Notes under the pieces: model-generated | What the model was told of the DNA's origin: nothing | What the model saw: the letters and a program-made list of their open reading frames with translations, nothing else | Databases searched by the model: none | DNA from: Edaphochlamys debaryana | Taxonomy: Eukaryota; Chlorophyta; Chlorophyceae; Chlamydomonadales | NCBI GenBank assembly: GCA_016858145.1 | Contig: JAEHOE010000004.1 | Span: 1,054,001 to 1,118,000, forward strand | Direction of reading: 5' to 3' | Length of the DNA stretch: 64,000 bases | Part shown: piece after piece, positions 34,501-46,149 of the stretch | Layout of the letters: each line of letters begins with the position of its first letter | Numbering within the stretch: position 1 is the first letter of the stretch | Made by a program: the position numbers and the translations under genes

Positions 34501-36468
34501 CTGCTGCCCCGGCTTGAGCCGACACTCACGCTCTTTGCGCCGACAAACGACGCCTTCGCGGCCCTGAGGGCCGCTGAGGCGGATGCGGGCGACACGGACG
34601 ACGCCATGATGCTGGTGGGCATGTCCTGCGAGGGACTGGGCTTCCAAGAGGGGGGCCAGTGGCAGGGGTGGGCCATGATGCCGGTGCATGCACAGAGCCA
34701 CGTGTGGCGCCGGTCCATATAGCGAAGGGCCTGTTGCGCCCAGGCGGAATGGGTCCGATGGCTACTCGGTGCCTGGGCACTCAGGATGCCGCGGTGCCGG
34801 TGGAGCGGGGGTACGGTCCTTCTGCGAGGGGACTGGGGCAAGCAAGGCTGGGTTGCCCGCCCCGCTTCTCATAGGGCCTGAGCCAACTGACGCACTCCCA
34901 ACGCCCGCCCGCAGGTCCTGTCGTTCCATGTTCACCTGGGGGTCACCCCCGTGCCATTGTCATCACTCAGCGAAGGCCAGCTTCTGCTCGTGGGCGTAGG
35001 TGGGTTGGCGTGGAGGGGTGGGTTGGCATGGAACCAATCCCACGCGTGGCCCGAGCCCGCTTGCATCTACCGTACTCACTGGGTCCACACGGGGCCGGGC
35101 CCCGGGGGCCCTCGAGCTTCCGTGTAGGTACGATGACCCCGTGAATCCTGCCTGCCGTAAAGCATCTCGACGGACCGCCCCCTGAACTTGCCGCACAGAG
35201 TACAAGTTGTACGGCGAGCCAGGGCACAAGCAGCTGGTGGTCACGGTCAACGCCAGTGGCGCCTTCGTCTCGTTGGATCACGTGACAGCGCGGGTGGTGG
35301 GCTCCCTGACCTATGGTAGGCTGCAGCATGGGATTCGCATGTGATGCTAGGGGTTGCTGTGAGCAGAGAGATAACCGGGCTTGCTTTCCTCACGCGTTCG
35401 TTAGGAGGGCGAAGCCACACCCTGATCCTCCTGAGTGCCCCCCAACGGCTATGCAGGCGGTAGTGTCGTCAACCTCATCGACCGGGTCCTGCTGACGGAC
35501 GCGCTGGCGGCGCGGCTGCTGCGCAGGCCGCCGCCGCCGCCGCCGGTCGACGGCGCAAAGGGAGTCCCCGGGGCTCCGGAGCAGCCCTCTGCAGCGGGCG
35601 AGGGCGCGCCCCCGCCGGCCCCTTGGCCACCTCAGCCGGGGACACCACCGGGCCTTGACGGGCCGGAGGTTGTCTTTGCTAACCAACAGTACGGCAATCT
35701 CACCCAGGTAGGGACGAAGACCGCAGGAGTCATGACATAGGATGCATTGGCCTCTGGATTGCTGCCATGCTACTGGCACACCGCTTGCTACATCCTAGCT
35801 CTTGCCTGTGCTCCTTAGCATCCCAATCAACCTTTACCTTGCCTCCCTCAGGCTCTGGCGGGGCTGGGGGACACCGGCACCATGCTCGCCCTCTACAACG
35901 CCGTGGCGGAGAGTGTGGTCGGAGGCATCCTGCGCGGCGTGCTGTCTGGCAGCTTCACCCTCTTCTGCCCCACAGACCAAGTGCGTGTCCGCAGCCCAGG
36001 CTGCCAGCATGCTTCATGTCTCGCTCGTGTTGGGCTCGCTCGCCTCCGGGACCTGCCGATGCCGGTGCCGGGGCTGCCAGCGCACCTCCCACGAGTCCCA
36101 CTCTTGCTCCGCCCACACCGCGCCATCCCCTCCGGTCCCCACAGGCCTTCGCCGCCTTCCTGGCGCGGACCCAGCGGACTCTGGCAGAGGTGTTGGCAGT
36201 TGACAAGGACCCGGTGGCCGTGGCCCGTGTGGTCCTGCCCCACATCCTGCTCTACCGCGCCGTTCCGCCGGAGGAGCTGACGCCCGGCCGCAACCTCACC
36301 ACCGGAATGGTGGGAGTGCTGCAGACGCAGCTGACCGTGGCTCGGAGCGGCGACCGCATCGCAATCCTGGGGCCAGGCACTTCGGTCGTGCACGTGCTGC
36401 GCACGGGCATCACGTCAGGCGCCGCTCAGGTGCACGTGATTGACGGAGTCATCGAGCTGAAGGCCTAG
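31574..36468 (+). CDS. Fasciclin (FAS1) protein with four FAS1 domains
   Basis: Fifteen exons (31574-31625, 31905-32128, 32401-32588, 32729-32804, 33020-33148, 33393-33485, 33601-33675, 33846-33927, 34020-34339, 34471-34614, 34915-34999, 35199-35315, 35457-35707, 35852-35980, 36145-36468) give 762 residues in frame. The protein starts with a signal peptide (MAGLPAVMVLILTVMVSG). FAS1 H1-like strands (GTMFLPNDG, GTLFAPNEE, LTLFAPTNDAFAAL, FTLFCPTDQ) pair with H2-like ends (GLVHVIDRVLPP, VIVHVVNSVLL, SVVNLIDRVLLTD, AQVHVIDGVIELKA). A Pro-rich linker ([14 protein letters not shown]) precedes domain four. No GPI signal or transmembrane helix is visible at the C-terminus, so the protein is probably secreted. 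FAS1 proteins mediate adhesion; volvocine relatives include Volvox Algal-CAM. Domain two is the most degenerate. Confidence 0.92.
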
Positions 36469-36940
36469 CTGATCGCCGTAGAACTATTGATGCATGAAAG
36501 TAACGCACGCGGGTCCAAACCCTATGTCGAATGGCTCGGGTAATTCTAGGTGCGGCGGGACAGGGGGACCATGGTTTCCAAGCAAGCATGGGGGTCATGC
36601 ATGGTGCATACCCAAGAACCAAGGATCATGGCTGCCTTGATAAATTCAAGCTCACTCGCTCTTGGCTGGCCGTTTAAGGCTAAGCTCTGGGTGTGGCCGG
36701 CGGTGTGTGGACGTGGTGCGTGGGGGTGGGGTTGAGGTTTGGCCCCGGACTTCGCTTTGGCCGCTTTCTCTTGCACCGCCCTGCTGCTTGGGCCTGGGCT
36801 TGGACCGCGTGTCTCCATTCTCTGACTCTGCTGCAGTAGGTGGTGGCCTCAGATTTTGAGTCTCCTGTGGGGAGAGAGCGCTGGGCGTGGGGAACATGAC
36901 TCTTTCCTCTTAGGTCTGTTGCCCACAGGCGGCAGCCTTG

Positions 36941-36959
36941 TGTAAGGACAAGCTTTACA
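36941..36959. promoter_or_regulatory. Facing TGTAA signals (both strands)
   Basis: TGTAA on the plus strand at 36941-36945 and its reverse complement TTACA at 36955-36959 lie 9 bases apart, 473 bases after the FAS1 stop. The first is the best poly(A) signal for FAS1. The second could serve long XRCC2 transcripts. Confidence 0.5.
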
Positions 36960-37519
36960 GCGTCCAGCGTTCGGCGGCAGGACATGACAGCGCCCCGGCT
37001 CAGCCAAAGGCCGTGGATTCGCCAGGGGTGCCCACCACCAGCCCACTACTGACATTGCTTTGCTGCTCCAGCAGCATTACTTGGGAGCATGCCCCCCTCA
37101 TCCCTTAATCGGTCAGATGAATCCTGCAACACGCCCTTGACTACAGCCTGCTCGCCTAAAACAAGGTGTTAGCACGACGAGCATGCCAATGGTTCAGTGT
37201 GCGCTACTGCACAGCCAAGTACCACATCTGTACCAAGAGTTCTGTACCCTCATTTCGGCACCAACAGGCCTCCAGCCTTCTTCAGCCCGGGCTACCCCCC
37301 CGGGGCGGAGCCGCCCTGCCGCTTCTGCTTCAACCGGAGCCGCCTTGCAGCGGTGGGCATTGAATCCTGGACACATGCTCATGCCTTGCAGCAATGCAAA
37401 GCCGTTCGAGAAAGTGAAATGCGCACACACGCACACATCGGCCGTTTCCCGCGCCGTTACGGCGGGGCCAGGTTGAGGCACTGCGAGCGCCGCCCCTCAG
37501 ACCTCAAGTCCTCAACTCA

Positions 37520-37524
37520 TTACA
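37520..37524 (-). promoter_or_regulatory. TGTAA poly(A) signal of XRCC2-like gene
   Basis: TTACA on the plus strand reads TGTAA on the minus strand, about 200 bases beyond the XRCC2-like stop codon. It is the nearest copy. Confidence 0.5.
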
Positions 37525-37724
37525 GTGGCAGCCTGGCGCGGGGTGTGCACGGACCCGCGCATGCGGCCAATTCCCGGCATGGGAACACCAGGACACACAC
37601 AAGCGGCAAGCCCCGCTGGGGTCGGGCCCGCACGCGAGCAGCCGTTCACCCAAGCAGCAAGCCCCGCGCCACGTGCCGGGCGTGCACACTCGAACCGCGC
37701 ACAGCCCTAGCGCACCACGGCCCA

Positions 37725-39645
37725 TCACGCGAACCACTCTGCAATTGATGTGTCACTCACGAGCAGCATTGCTTGCAACCGCCTGGGGGTCCCCGCTGCC
37801 GGTCCCGGCGACTGCCCACCGCCGGGCGTTGTGGCGGCGCCCGCGCCTGCGCCGCTCGAGCCGCCACCGACTGCAGGGCCCACCTCCGCCTGGATGCGGG
37901 TGTACAGTCCATTCGACAGAGGCTGCGCCGCAGCTCCCATCTCGCCAGGCGTACAGGTGCCTCGCGGGTACAGCAGCACGCGGTGTGTGACCAGGTTCTG
38001 CGAATGTGCAACAAAATCGTTGCTTGGACCTGCCGTAATAGAATGTGCTGGGCGGCACGTTCCCTCCACACAACATTGTCTTCCTTTGCCGATGCTTCCC
38101 GGGGCCCCGCTCTCCCCTTCACACCCAGCCACTGCGCGCCTCGCCCCCGCGCCCGGCCCCACCCACCTGCCACTGCATGGGCATGAACTCGCGCTGGCTC
38201 AGAGCCTCATGAGCTCCCGCGGGCCCGGCAGCCGGGCCCCACGCCTCCCCACCGACTGCATCGCCTGCGGCCCCGCGCGCCGTCACGGCCGCGGTCTTTG
38301 ACGCGATGACCGCCAGGCGATAGTGCCGACACAGGGCCGCCAAGCGCGCGGAGATGGCTGCGATGACAGCGCGGGCCGGACCCGGGGCAGGGGCAGGGGC
38401 TTGCTTACACCGCAACACGGAACTGCGGAAGTCCCAGAGTTTGCCATGCGCCTCAGTCCCAGACCCCACGCTCCGCTCACCTCCCTGGACCTCGAACAGC
38501 GAGTGCGGCAGGGGCTGCTGCGAGCCGGCGCCGGCGGAGTGGAGGTGGTGCGCAGCGTAGGAGCCGCCGCCGGGTCCTCCCGGCTGCGTGCTCTTAATGG
38601 CCTTGTCCCTCCAGAAGTGCGCCCCCACATTGTCCAGCAGCAACAGGCGGCAGAAGGAGCCGGCGGCCTGGGGCGAACGAGGCGGAGGGGTTGTGTGTGC
38701 GTCCAGCAGGTGTGAAGCGGCCCGCACGACCACACCCCGAGCCAGGCCGTGCGCCCCAGCCAGCCATGCCTCGTCACGTCGTGTCGTCCGCTCAAAAGCC
38801 ATCGCACCTTCCACGCCTCAAGCTTTGCCGCGAGTGTGCCCAGCGCTGCCAGCAGATCCAGGCTGCTGTGGCAGCGGACGACGTGGAGTCGGGAGAGCGC
38901 CCCGGCCAACAACTGAGCAGGGCGGCGGCGAGGGCGAGGGGTCCATCCAGGGCGTCAGGTTTAGTGGCGCAGTCCCACGCCCCTCCCACCCCCCCTCGGC
39001 CACCGGCCCTGGAGCCCAGGTCTGGCTAGCACTTGTGCACTCTGACCGTGGCCCCGTTGTTCTAAAAGCTGCCGTAGCCCCTCACCTCCTCCTTTTCTTG
39101 GTGATCCGCGGTGCTGAGCTGCGACTGACCCGCCGCGCCCGGGTGCTGATGGTGCTGCCGCCAGACGACCTCGAGGTGGTCGTGAGCGACCTGCGTGAAC
39201 GGTAGGCACCCGTCAACCCAAGACAAGTATAGTGCAGCCTGCGGGGTTGTCTCACCTGCACCAGGCGTAGCGAGCTGAGCTTGCCGTCGAGGTCCAGGAT
39301 GACGACGTGCCCATGGTCCTCGTGCTGTGCTTGGGGCTGCCCTGCCTGCGTGCCCGACACGCCTGGCGGCCGAGCATGCTGAGGCTGACCAGATTGTCGC
39401 CGCCAGCCGGCGGGGCTCACGTAGGGCTCTACGATGACATGCAGAGCGATGTTTCGCAAGAGCTCCGTCTTGCCGCTCCCCGGTGGCCCGGCAACCTCTA
39501 CAACCACGCCTGGTCGCAGAGACACGCTGCAATCGATAAAATCGTAGCCGGTCAGGACCCTCTCGCGCTGCACGCGCTTGAAGAACTGTGCGCCGGTCTC
39601 GTCGAAAGCTAAGATCGCTGCAAGATCGGCTGGAAGAGCCTCCAT
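37725..39645 (-). CDS. XRCC2: XRCC2-like RAD51 paralog
   Basis: Six minus-strand exons (39256-39645, 39086-39190, 38808-38912, 38481-38667, 38167-38357, 37725-37997) give 416 residues in frame. Near the N-terminus stands VVEVAGPPGSGKTELL with the Walker A at 53-60, then VVILDLDGKLSSLRLV, RLHVVRCHSSLDLLAAL, a Walker B-like strand RLLLLDNVGAHFWRDKA, CRHYRLAVIASKTAAV, and the terminal W..LVTHRVLLYPRG. The order and spacing match human XRCC2 (FHGPEGTGKTEML, LLILDSLSAFYWID, DYRLVLFATT, LVKHRMFF), from family knowledge. XRCC2 acts in the BCDX2 RAD51-paralog complex in homologous-recombination repair. The protein is longer than the roughly 280-residue human one because of low-complexity inserts. It is nuclear and unrelated in role to its neighbours. 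Confidence 0.88.
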
Positions 39646-40392
39646 GCCGTTTGACAGGTTTCTCGCTACGAAACGTGCATTCTGCGGTCAGGTCGAGCGA
39701 TTCGCGCCAATTCCTTCAAGGAGTTTGCGAGCGTTTGCGTCGTCTAGCGCGAGCACAATGCTAGTAGCAGCGTACAGTGCTGTTTAGGTGAGGTGCGTGT
39801 TTGGCTCGCGGAACGCTGCCTGTCGGTGTATGGCACGCGGGGATGTCCCCGCGTTCCCCCGCGGCACGGGCCGCAAGGGGCCAGAGCAGAACGGCGCCTT
39901 TCACGGTCAGGATTTCATCGTCGGACTGAGAGGTGTTTTGGGGGCGGGGGCGGGGGATGGTACACAAGGGGGGCCGGGCGTCCGGAGTCCGGAGTCCGGG
40001 GCTGTGATAGGTCAGGACGAGCGGCCCACTGCCAAGGGTCGAATGTGGACGTGCCTTTGGGGGCGGGTGGGGGAGGGTGGGGGATGGCGGGTGGGCATGG
40101 GGCTGCAAAGGAGCTGTGAGGGCTGCGGTCTTGGCCGCCCATCCCAGCCTTTGTCCAGACACGGGCGGCCCACTGGGCACTGGAGGCTAGACCCCGATGG
40201 CGCGCGGCGCGAAATTTGAGATCCACACGATCCGGCGCGTACCAAACTTGAATGCAAAAGTCGCTCGCGCTCTGCTCAAGCAACCATACCAGTCGTTGCC
40301 GCCGCACTCACTTAGTTAATCCCACGCGCTTTCACTCTGAGACGGATGCACTGCTGTCGCAGGCTTCAGTGACAGGCGTCAGCTCGCGAACG
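39646..40392. other. Divergent intergenic region, XRCC2 and gametolysin
   Basis: About 750 bases between the start codons of the XRCC2-like gene (-) and the first gametolysin (+). It should contain both promoters. No coding exon or defined motif was recognised. Confidence 0.45.
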
Positions 40393-43300
40393 ATGCCTCG
40401 CCCGGACCGGCAGTGCGCCATGCTGCAGGTCGATACTTATGCTTTGCACTCTAGCGGGATGCCCAGTGTCGCATCTGTCGCGAGCGAGCTAATGCGGGGA
40501 AATGATCGAACGCGTCGCAGGTCGCTTGGCGGCAAGTGGTGCTCAGCCTGGTGCTATTGGCAGCTGCAGCACACGCCAGGAACGTATGGCTACTCGGTAG
40601 GTCATTCGGTGCACGCTCGCTCCGACACGCCGGCGTGTCGCATCGATGTCGGACCGCCCCTGACGATGGCCTCCCCACAGGCGTCCTCACCTTCAAGGAA
40701 GCGCCCTACTTGTCCGTCCCCAAGCGGGATGGGACAATCACCGAATGGAAGCTAGACATCGCGGCCGTAGCTGGCGGCTTCGACCTTGGCCCCGGTAAGC
40801 TCCTGGGTTAAGGAAGGCGGCTACTCGCATGGGCCACCCCGCCGACAGGTGTTCAGCCATCGGCGACGGTCCAGGTGTCCTCTCTGCACCCCGATTCACC
40901 ACGCGCTGCATTACATCCGGTACTCCTGCTCTTGCTAGCCTTGCTCATGCTCAAACCGGGGGGCGCGTTACCGCACTGACACACAACCATCTTCTCCCCC
41001 GCCGCACTCTCAGGCACGCTGGTTGCCGTATCTGGGCCACGCGACACCACTGCGTTAACGATAAAGGTGCAGTACTTCGCCCACGCTCCGCCCGAGTCGG
41101 ACCCTGTGCCCGAGGGAACGACGACGGGCCCACGGTACTACACAGGTGGGACTCGTGAGAGACTCCCTTGGGAGCAAATGCAGGCTCGGACCAATTCGCT
41201 CTGGTCCTTGCTGCTCTACACGTGTTTCCGGGCCGACTTGCTCACCCCCTCACCCCGGTGTGTCCCCGCCTCTGCCCACGTGCAGCTACTGCCGCAAACG
41301 TAAACGTGACTCTTCCGGGTGCGGCCCCGGCACCCCCGAGCCCCCCGCCTCGCCCGCGGCGGCCCAGGCGCCCGCCCTCGCCCAACCCCATCCAACCCCC
41401 ACCGCCTGTGCCGCCCGGCACTAAAGCGCCGCCACCCGAGCCCCCCTCGCCGCCGCCGCCCCGGCCAAGGCGCCCCAAGAGGCCACCTCCCCGCATGCCA
41501 CCCGCATTCCCGGAGCAGAGCCCCCCTCCGTCGCCGCCGCCGTCGACACCTGTGGACTCGCCGCCGCCGCCGCGCAACCCCAGGAGGCCCCGACGACCAC
41601 CTCCCAGCCCCCGCCCCACGCCGCCTAGCCCACAGCCCCCGACCATCGCCAACCAACCGTCCCCAAGGCTACGGCGCATTCCGCCCTCGCCACCAACGCC
41701 GCCCCCACCCAGGAACCCCAGGCGCCCCCGCCGGCCGCCTCCCTCGCCCCCCCCGCCGCTCCTCCGCGCGTCCCCGCCGCCTCCCAGGTCTCGGCCCCCA
41801 CCGCCCCCGACCTCGCCCTCTCCCGACCCTTCCCCCAACGACTGGCCGCCGCTCGACGCTGCGCCTCGGGAGCTCCGCGCGATTGTTGTTGTGATCAGCC
41901 AATGCGGCAAGACGGCCGTGGCCTCACCGGATTTTGTGAAGCGGCAGCTCTTCACCGCTACGCCCAACTTCAAGGTGAATCGGGCGTGGGGTTGGGTCTG
42001 GGTTACGCGTGTCCCCCGCGGGCCTCCGGCATGCACACACCACGCTTCCTTGCACCTTATACTCGACATCTGCGTCGTCCTTGTGTCTTACCTTGATCTG
42101 GACAGGACTTTGTCGCCTCGACAAGCCTGGGGCTGGTCACGATGCCGGCATCCGGTGAGGCTCTCCGTCTCTGCAGTATTTCTTGCTCAGCGTGCCAGAG
42201 ATCGGCCGCTGCGGTCATGGGGCGACGGGGCGTGAAACTTGGCACCATCTGACCAGCCCGGCCGCTGCCCGTCCCCGGCCCGCTCCGTGAACAGGAGTCT
42301 TCGTTGCGCCCGCTGTGGTAAACATCCCCTGCTCGGGCGTCTCGTCGCGGGGCTTTTGGTCTGCCAACACCTGCGCAGACACAGACATCATTGGTGCGTG
42401 CGTGCGTGCAAACAATGGTTCCTGCCCCGCACGTCGTGAAAGGGCAAGCGTCGCCACCGTGCATCCATGCCTTGGAGGGAAGCAGTGAAACCACCCAGCG
42501 CTGGGCCCGTGACCCACGGTTCCTGCCTGCAGGCTGGGCCGAGTACATTGAATCAGCCGTGGCCAAAACCTACGGTGAGGGGACAGTGCGGGGCTAGACG
42601 CGCAGGTTTCTTGCAATGCGGCCAAGCGGTCCCCAGCTTGTCGACGGCTTTAATCACCAGTCCCGTTCTCCCGGCCTCTTGCAGGCATCAAGACCGCCCT
42701 CTATGAGCGTCTGATCATGGTTGCGCCACCGGGCAACCCGTGCGAACCGCTGTCCTTTGGGTCTGGCGGCTGCCCCCCTGGCTGGGCGGGCTACGGCGTC
42801 AGCTGGTGCTACCAGTACCTCCAAGGGGTGAGGGGCACATGGGCGCAATCGGGCCTTGGGGGTTGGCCTCCCTGTGGTTCCTGGACTGGGTCTTGGTTTT
42901 TGCAGCTGGGGCTTGCGGCCTGATGCACGCCGAAGGTTGTGGTGCCGAACCTGGTGGTGCATGTTCTCACCCGCGCAACCGCAACAAACCGCAGGTAACA
43001 GCAACAAACTTCCAGTTCCCCATCTTACTTCATGAGGTGAGGGTTGAACTGGGGACAGTCCGTGTGGCCTTTCTGCCTGCTGTGCCCGTGTACCGAACAT
43101 CACCCGCTTCTGGTCCTTGCGACCCCGGCCCCCCTCGCCGACAGATCATGCATGGATTCGGTCTCGGCCACAGGTGAGACGACCGGGCATGACGTAGGGG
43201 CCTGCCTGAGCATTCGCGCTTTACAACGAGACGCTGTGCTGTGGGACCTCGCCTGTTTCTTGATTGCAACTCCGCTGTGCCCTCGATCACCCACAGCCTT

Positions 43301-45064
43301 CTGGCAAACTCTAACAATCCGTACGGGGATGCCAGCTGCATAGTGAGTGCCATCTGGGTGGTCCGCTTGCTTGCCCGCCCGTTTCCCACCCGACCATGCA
43401 ATGGCTGCTGAACCGGGGCCTCAATTCAACCTCTGCCACGTCATTGTTCCTTGATTGTCGACCTTCACCCTCGTTCCGCAGATGGGATCCGGCGCCACCT
43501 GCTTCAAGTAAGCACGGCGAGCTGAGCTCCCCACCTCTTGGACGGGGCGTTTTATTGCGTCTGGGGTCGAGCTTGCGGCCTGTTTGCGATATTGCTGCCC
43601 CAAGTCGAGCGCCTCGCTCTTACTCAACCCGCCCGGACGATCCCGCACCCTCAGTGCCGCGCAAATGAGCATCCTCGGCTGGGCTGCCCCCGTGGCCACT
43701 ATCTCAGCGGCCTCGCTCCCGGCCGGCCGCTGGGTGACGTTTGAGATTCCGGCGCTGTCGGCCAATCCGTACAACAACCTGCTCGTCAAGCCTACGTGGC
43801 TGCCCAACCTGAGCTCCGGGCCCGATGCTCGCAACCTCTTCGTCAGCTACCGCGCGCCCGTGGGCTGCGACAAGGTGGGCCCACCTTTAGTTCCTGCCAT
43901 ACACGAGGTGCTGCGCGCCTTACACCCTGCTATGCACCAGATTGTGCTGCGTGGCAAGGTCGGGTCCAGAGCTAAGGGATCCTGTCCTGTCAGCCTGCTG
44001 ATTAATGTCAACGCCGCCTCATGCCCTTTCAGCTAATCTCCAAGGCGTTCCTGGGAATGGTAGAGCTCCACAGTCTGATATGTGAGTGCACCGGCCTCCG
44101 CATTGTGCTCCTGTCTTGATAGGAGTCGATAGGGCACTGCCATGGACTAGGGCTTGGTCTGGCTACCCCGGCTCTCTGGCTGCCACTGCCTGCATGTACG
44201 CGGGAGACACAAGAGCGTGGCTGCTGGGAAAAAAGGCTAGTTGGCTTATGCCGGTGCTGCAAGCCGCCCTCCCCCATGAGGCTGAGGCTGGCCGCCCTTC
44301 CGCGTGCAGTGAACTTCCCCGAGTCCATGCCCTTTGCCAACAACATCACGACACTCGAGGTGGGGTGTGGCGTGATTATGCTCGTGCTTATTGAGGAGAG
44401 CGTCCTGCAGTGCATGACCCGCGCACTTCTTCCTTCCCTCCAAACCCCTTGTACCCTGCCCCGCCCAACGCCCATTTTGCGCCGCCCTGTTCCATACCGC
44501 CTGTGTGTCGTGCCCTACGCCAGGCGGTAGTGGCGCCACGGACCATTTGGCCCGCCCCGGCTCAGCGCTCCCTCGACGGGTGGCGCTTGGCGGTGCGCTT
44601 CGTGGAGCAGGGGCCCCTCAGCGCCAGCGCCCCGTGGGCGCGTGTGGCCATCTGCAGGTGGGGACCGGGCTCGCGGGCGGTTACAATTGGAGGCCGTGTG
44701 GAAGAAAATCCCCGGGACGCGGCGTAGCAAGGATGGGGTGGACGGGAGCGGCTTGGGCTCGAGTGGGAGGCGTCGTTAGTAGGGATCCCCAGGACGGACC
44801 GCGTACCCGTGGGATTGACGGGCGCTGATCAACAGCTGGAGCGGGGTTGGGGAGGGGCAACCCAGGCCAACGTGTTCCCCTGAGCCCCCCTCTGGCGGGA
44901 CTTGAGAGCGCTACGTGCCTGGAGGCACTCGAGTAAGAGTGGCCCGCTGTACTGCCTGTCCGTACTCATGCAGGTACGACGTGACCCGCGAAACTGGGCG
45001 TTGCAACAACGGTCTCGACGATGACTGCGACGGCCTAACGGATCTCGAGGACAGCGACTGTTAA
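40393..45064 (+). CDS. Gametolysin-like peptidase M11 with Pro-rich region
   Basis: Seventeen exons from 40393-40428 to 44974-45064 give 655 residues in frame. The N-terminus is hydrophobic (VVLSLVLLAAAAHA). The start exon, 36 bases ahead of a phase-0 junction, is the least certain part. A propeptide-like region (TFKEAPYLSVPKRDGTITEW) is followed by about 190 residues of PPPSP and RRPRRPP repeats (41320-41860). The catalytic domain then has the zinc site HEIMHGFGLGHS (H440, E441, H444, H450), split by an intron after the Glu. The M11 pattern YGDASCIMGSGATCFN..Q...LGWAAP and a beta-rich C-terminal domain follow. It ends in a Ca-binding-like CNNGLDDDCDGLTDLEDSDC. M11 enzymes digest hydroxyproline-rich wall glycoproteins; gametolysin frees mating gametes. 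A second copy lies at 53694-57347. Confidence 0.92.
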
Positions 45065-46149
45065 ACGCCTGCCGCAACTCATGTGGCGGGATCCTGGAGG
45101 ACGTCGCTTCGACTTCTTTCCTGCGCTTGTTCGTTTCTAGGGAACATCGCAGTGGTGCTGGCGACAATTGCAGGGGGAGATCTCCTGGCTAGAGCCCGGG
45201 TTTTTTACCGACCGGGGTATTTCAATGCTGACAGTATGGCGGGTGGGCTGGGACTTGAGTGTGGTACTTGTGTGCCTCTTGCAGCGTTGCCTAGGTGTGG
45301 GGCACCGGTGTTCCCCAGCTCGGACCCCAACGCGTCGTGCCTTTCTCTCTACCTTGAGCTTAGTACATATTGGACGCATGTCATCTAACTGTGATGCTGC
45401 TCTTCGTCTGTTTCGTTGTTGTTCTAGTAGAGAGTTGTTAAGCTGTTGCTGCTCTGGTGCCGGTCCGCTTGTGTCATCCGCAACTCGTGGAGCGTTGCGA
45501 GCGTCACCATCAACGGGGAGAGGTGTGTGTGTGCAGGGCAATGGCCTTGTTTAGGGTGAGCGGCGGGGGCGCGCCGGCACACCAAGGGCATGCTGGGTTT
45601 ACCGAACGCGAACTGGGCAGTGTGCAGGATAGTCATGGGGGGTCAATTAAGCAGGTGGCTTGCAGGTGTTGCGGCAGCCGTGTTGGCAGTGGGCTAACTA
45701 GCTATTGCAGGTGTATGGACAACGAGAAAGGACAACGATGCTGAACTGTCAGCACAGCGCAGTGAATGTTGTAAGCAGATGCAAGGATGTGATCCCATAT
45801 GGCCTCGCCACCCTCCGTGGGATGGCACCCCTGCTTTTGCAACTGCCTCTTGATCGTCTTCACCCCACGCCGCTGTGCTCCGGAAGACCGGAACTGAAGC
45901 CAGGGACACCGCATGCCATTCTGCGGACCCTTAATTCACTGGTCCCCCGCCCTGGGACCACCGCTGAGGCCGGGAGCCCATCCCTCACCCGGTCTGTTCC
46001 TCTGTCCCTTACCCAAACGATGGCTTTCTGCCGACTGTGTTGTGTGTACCCTGTAGTCTATGAGCGCTTGTGTCAAGTGCAGAGCAAGGGCCTCACAAGT
46101 CACAACTCTTGCGGCCCTCCAGCAGGCAGCAGCGCTCCTTCGTCCTACC
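45065..46149. other. Intergenic, convergent; TGTAA at 45770
   Basis: This lies between the gametolysin stop (+) and the glycosyltransferase stop (-). TGTAA at 45770-45774 is the likely poly(A) signal of the gametolysin, about 700 bases after its stop. No minus-strand copy was found for the glycosyltransferase, and no gene is supported. Confidence 0.5.

Larger units (their letters stand above)
36469..37724. other. Intergenic, convergent FAS1 and XRCC2 3' ends
   Basis: No coding exon is supported. The region carries poly(A) signal candidates for both genes (see 36941-36959 and 37520-37524). Open plus-strand frames around 37197-37748 lack motifs and lie antisense to the XRCC2 3' UTR. Confidence 0.5.

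Noticed and set aside
41242..42069. Minus-strand 275-codon Gly-rich frame
   Set aside because: Shadow of the Pro-rich exon of the gametolysin gene.
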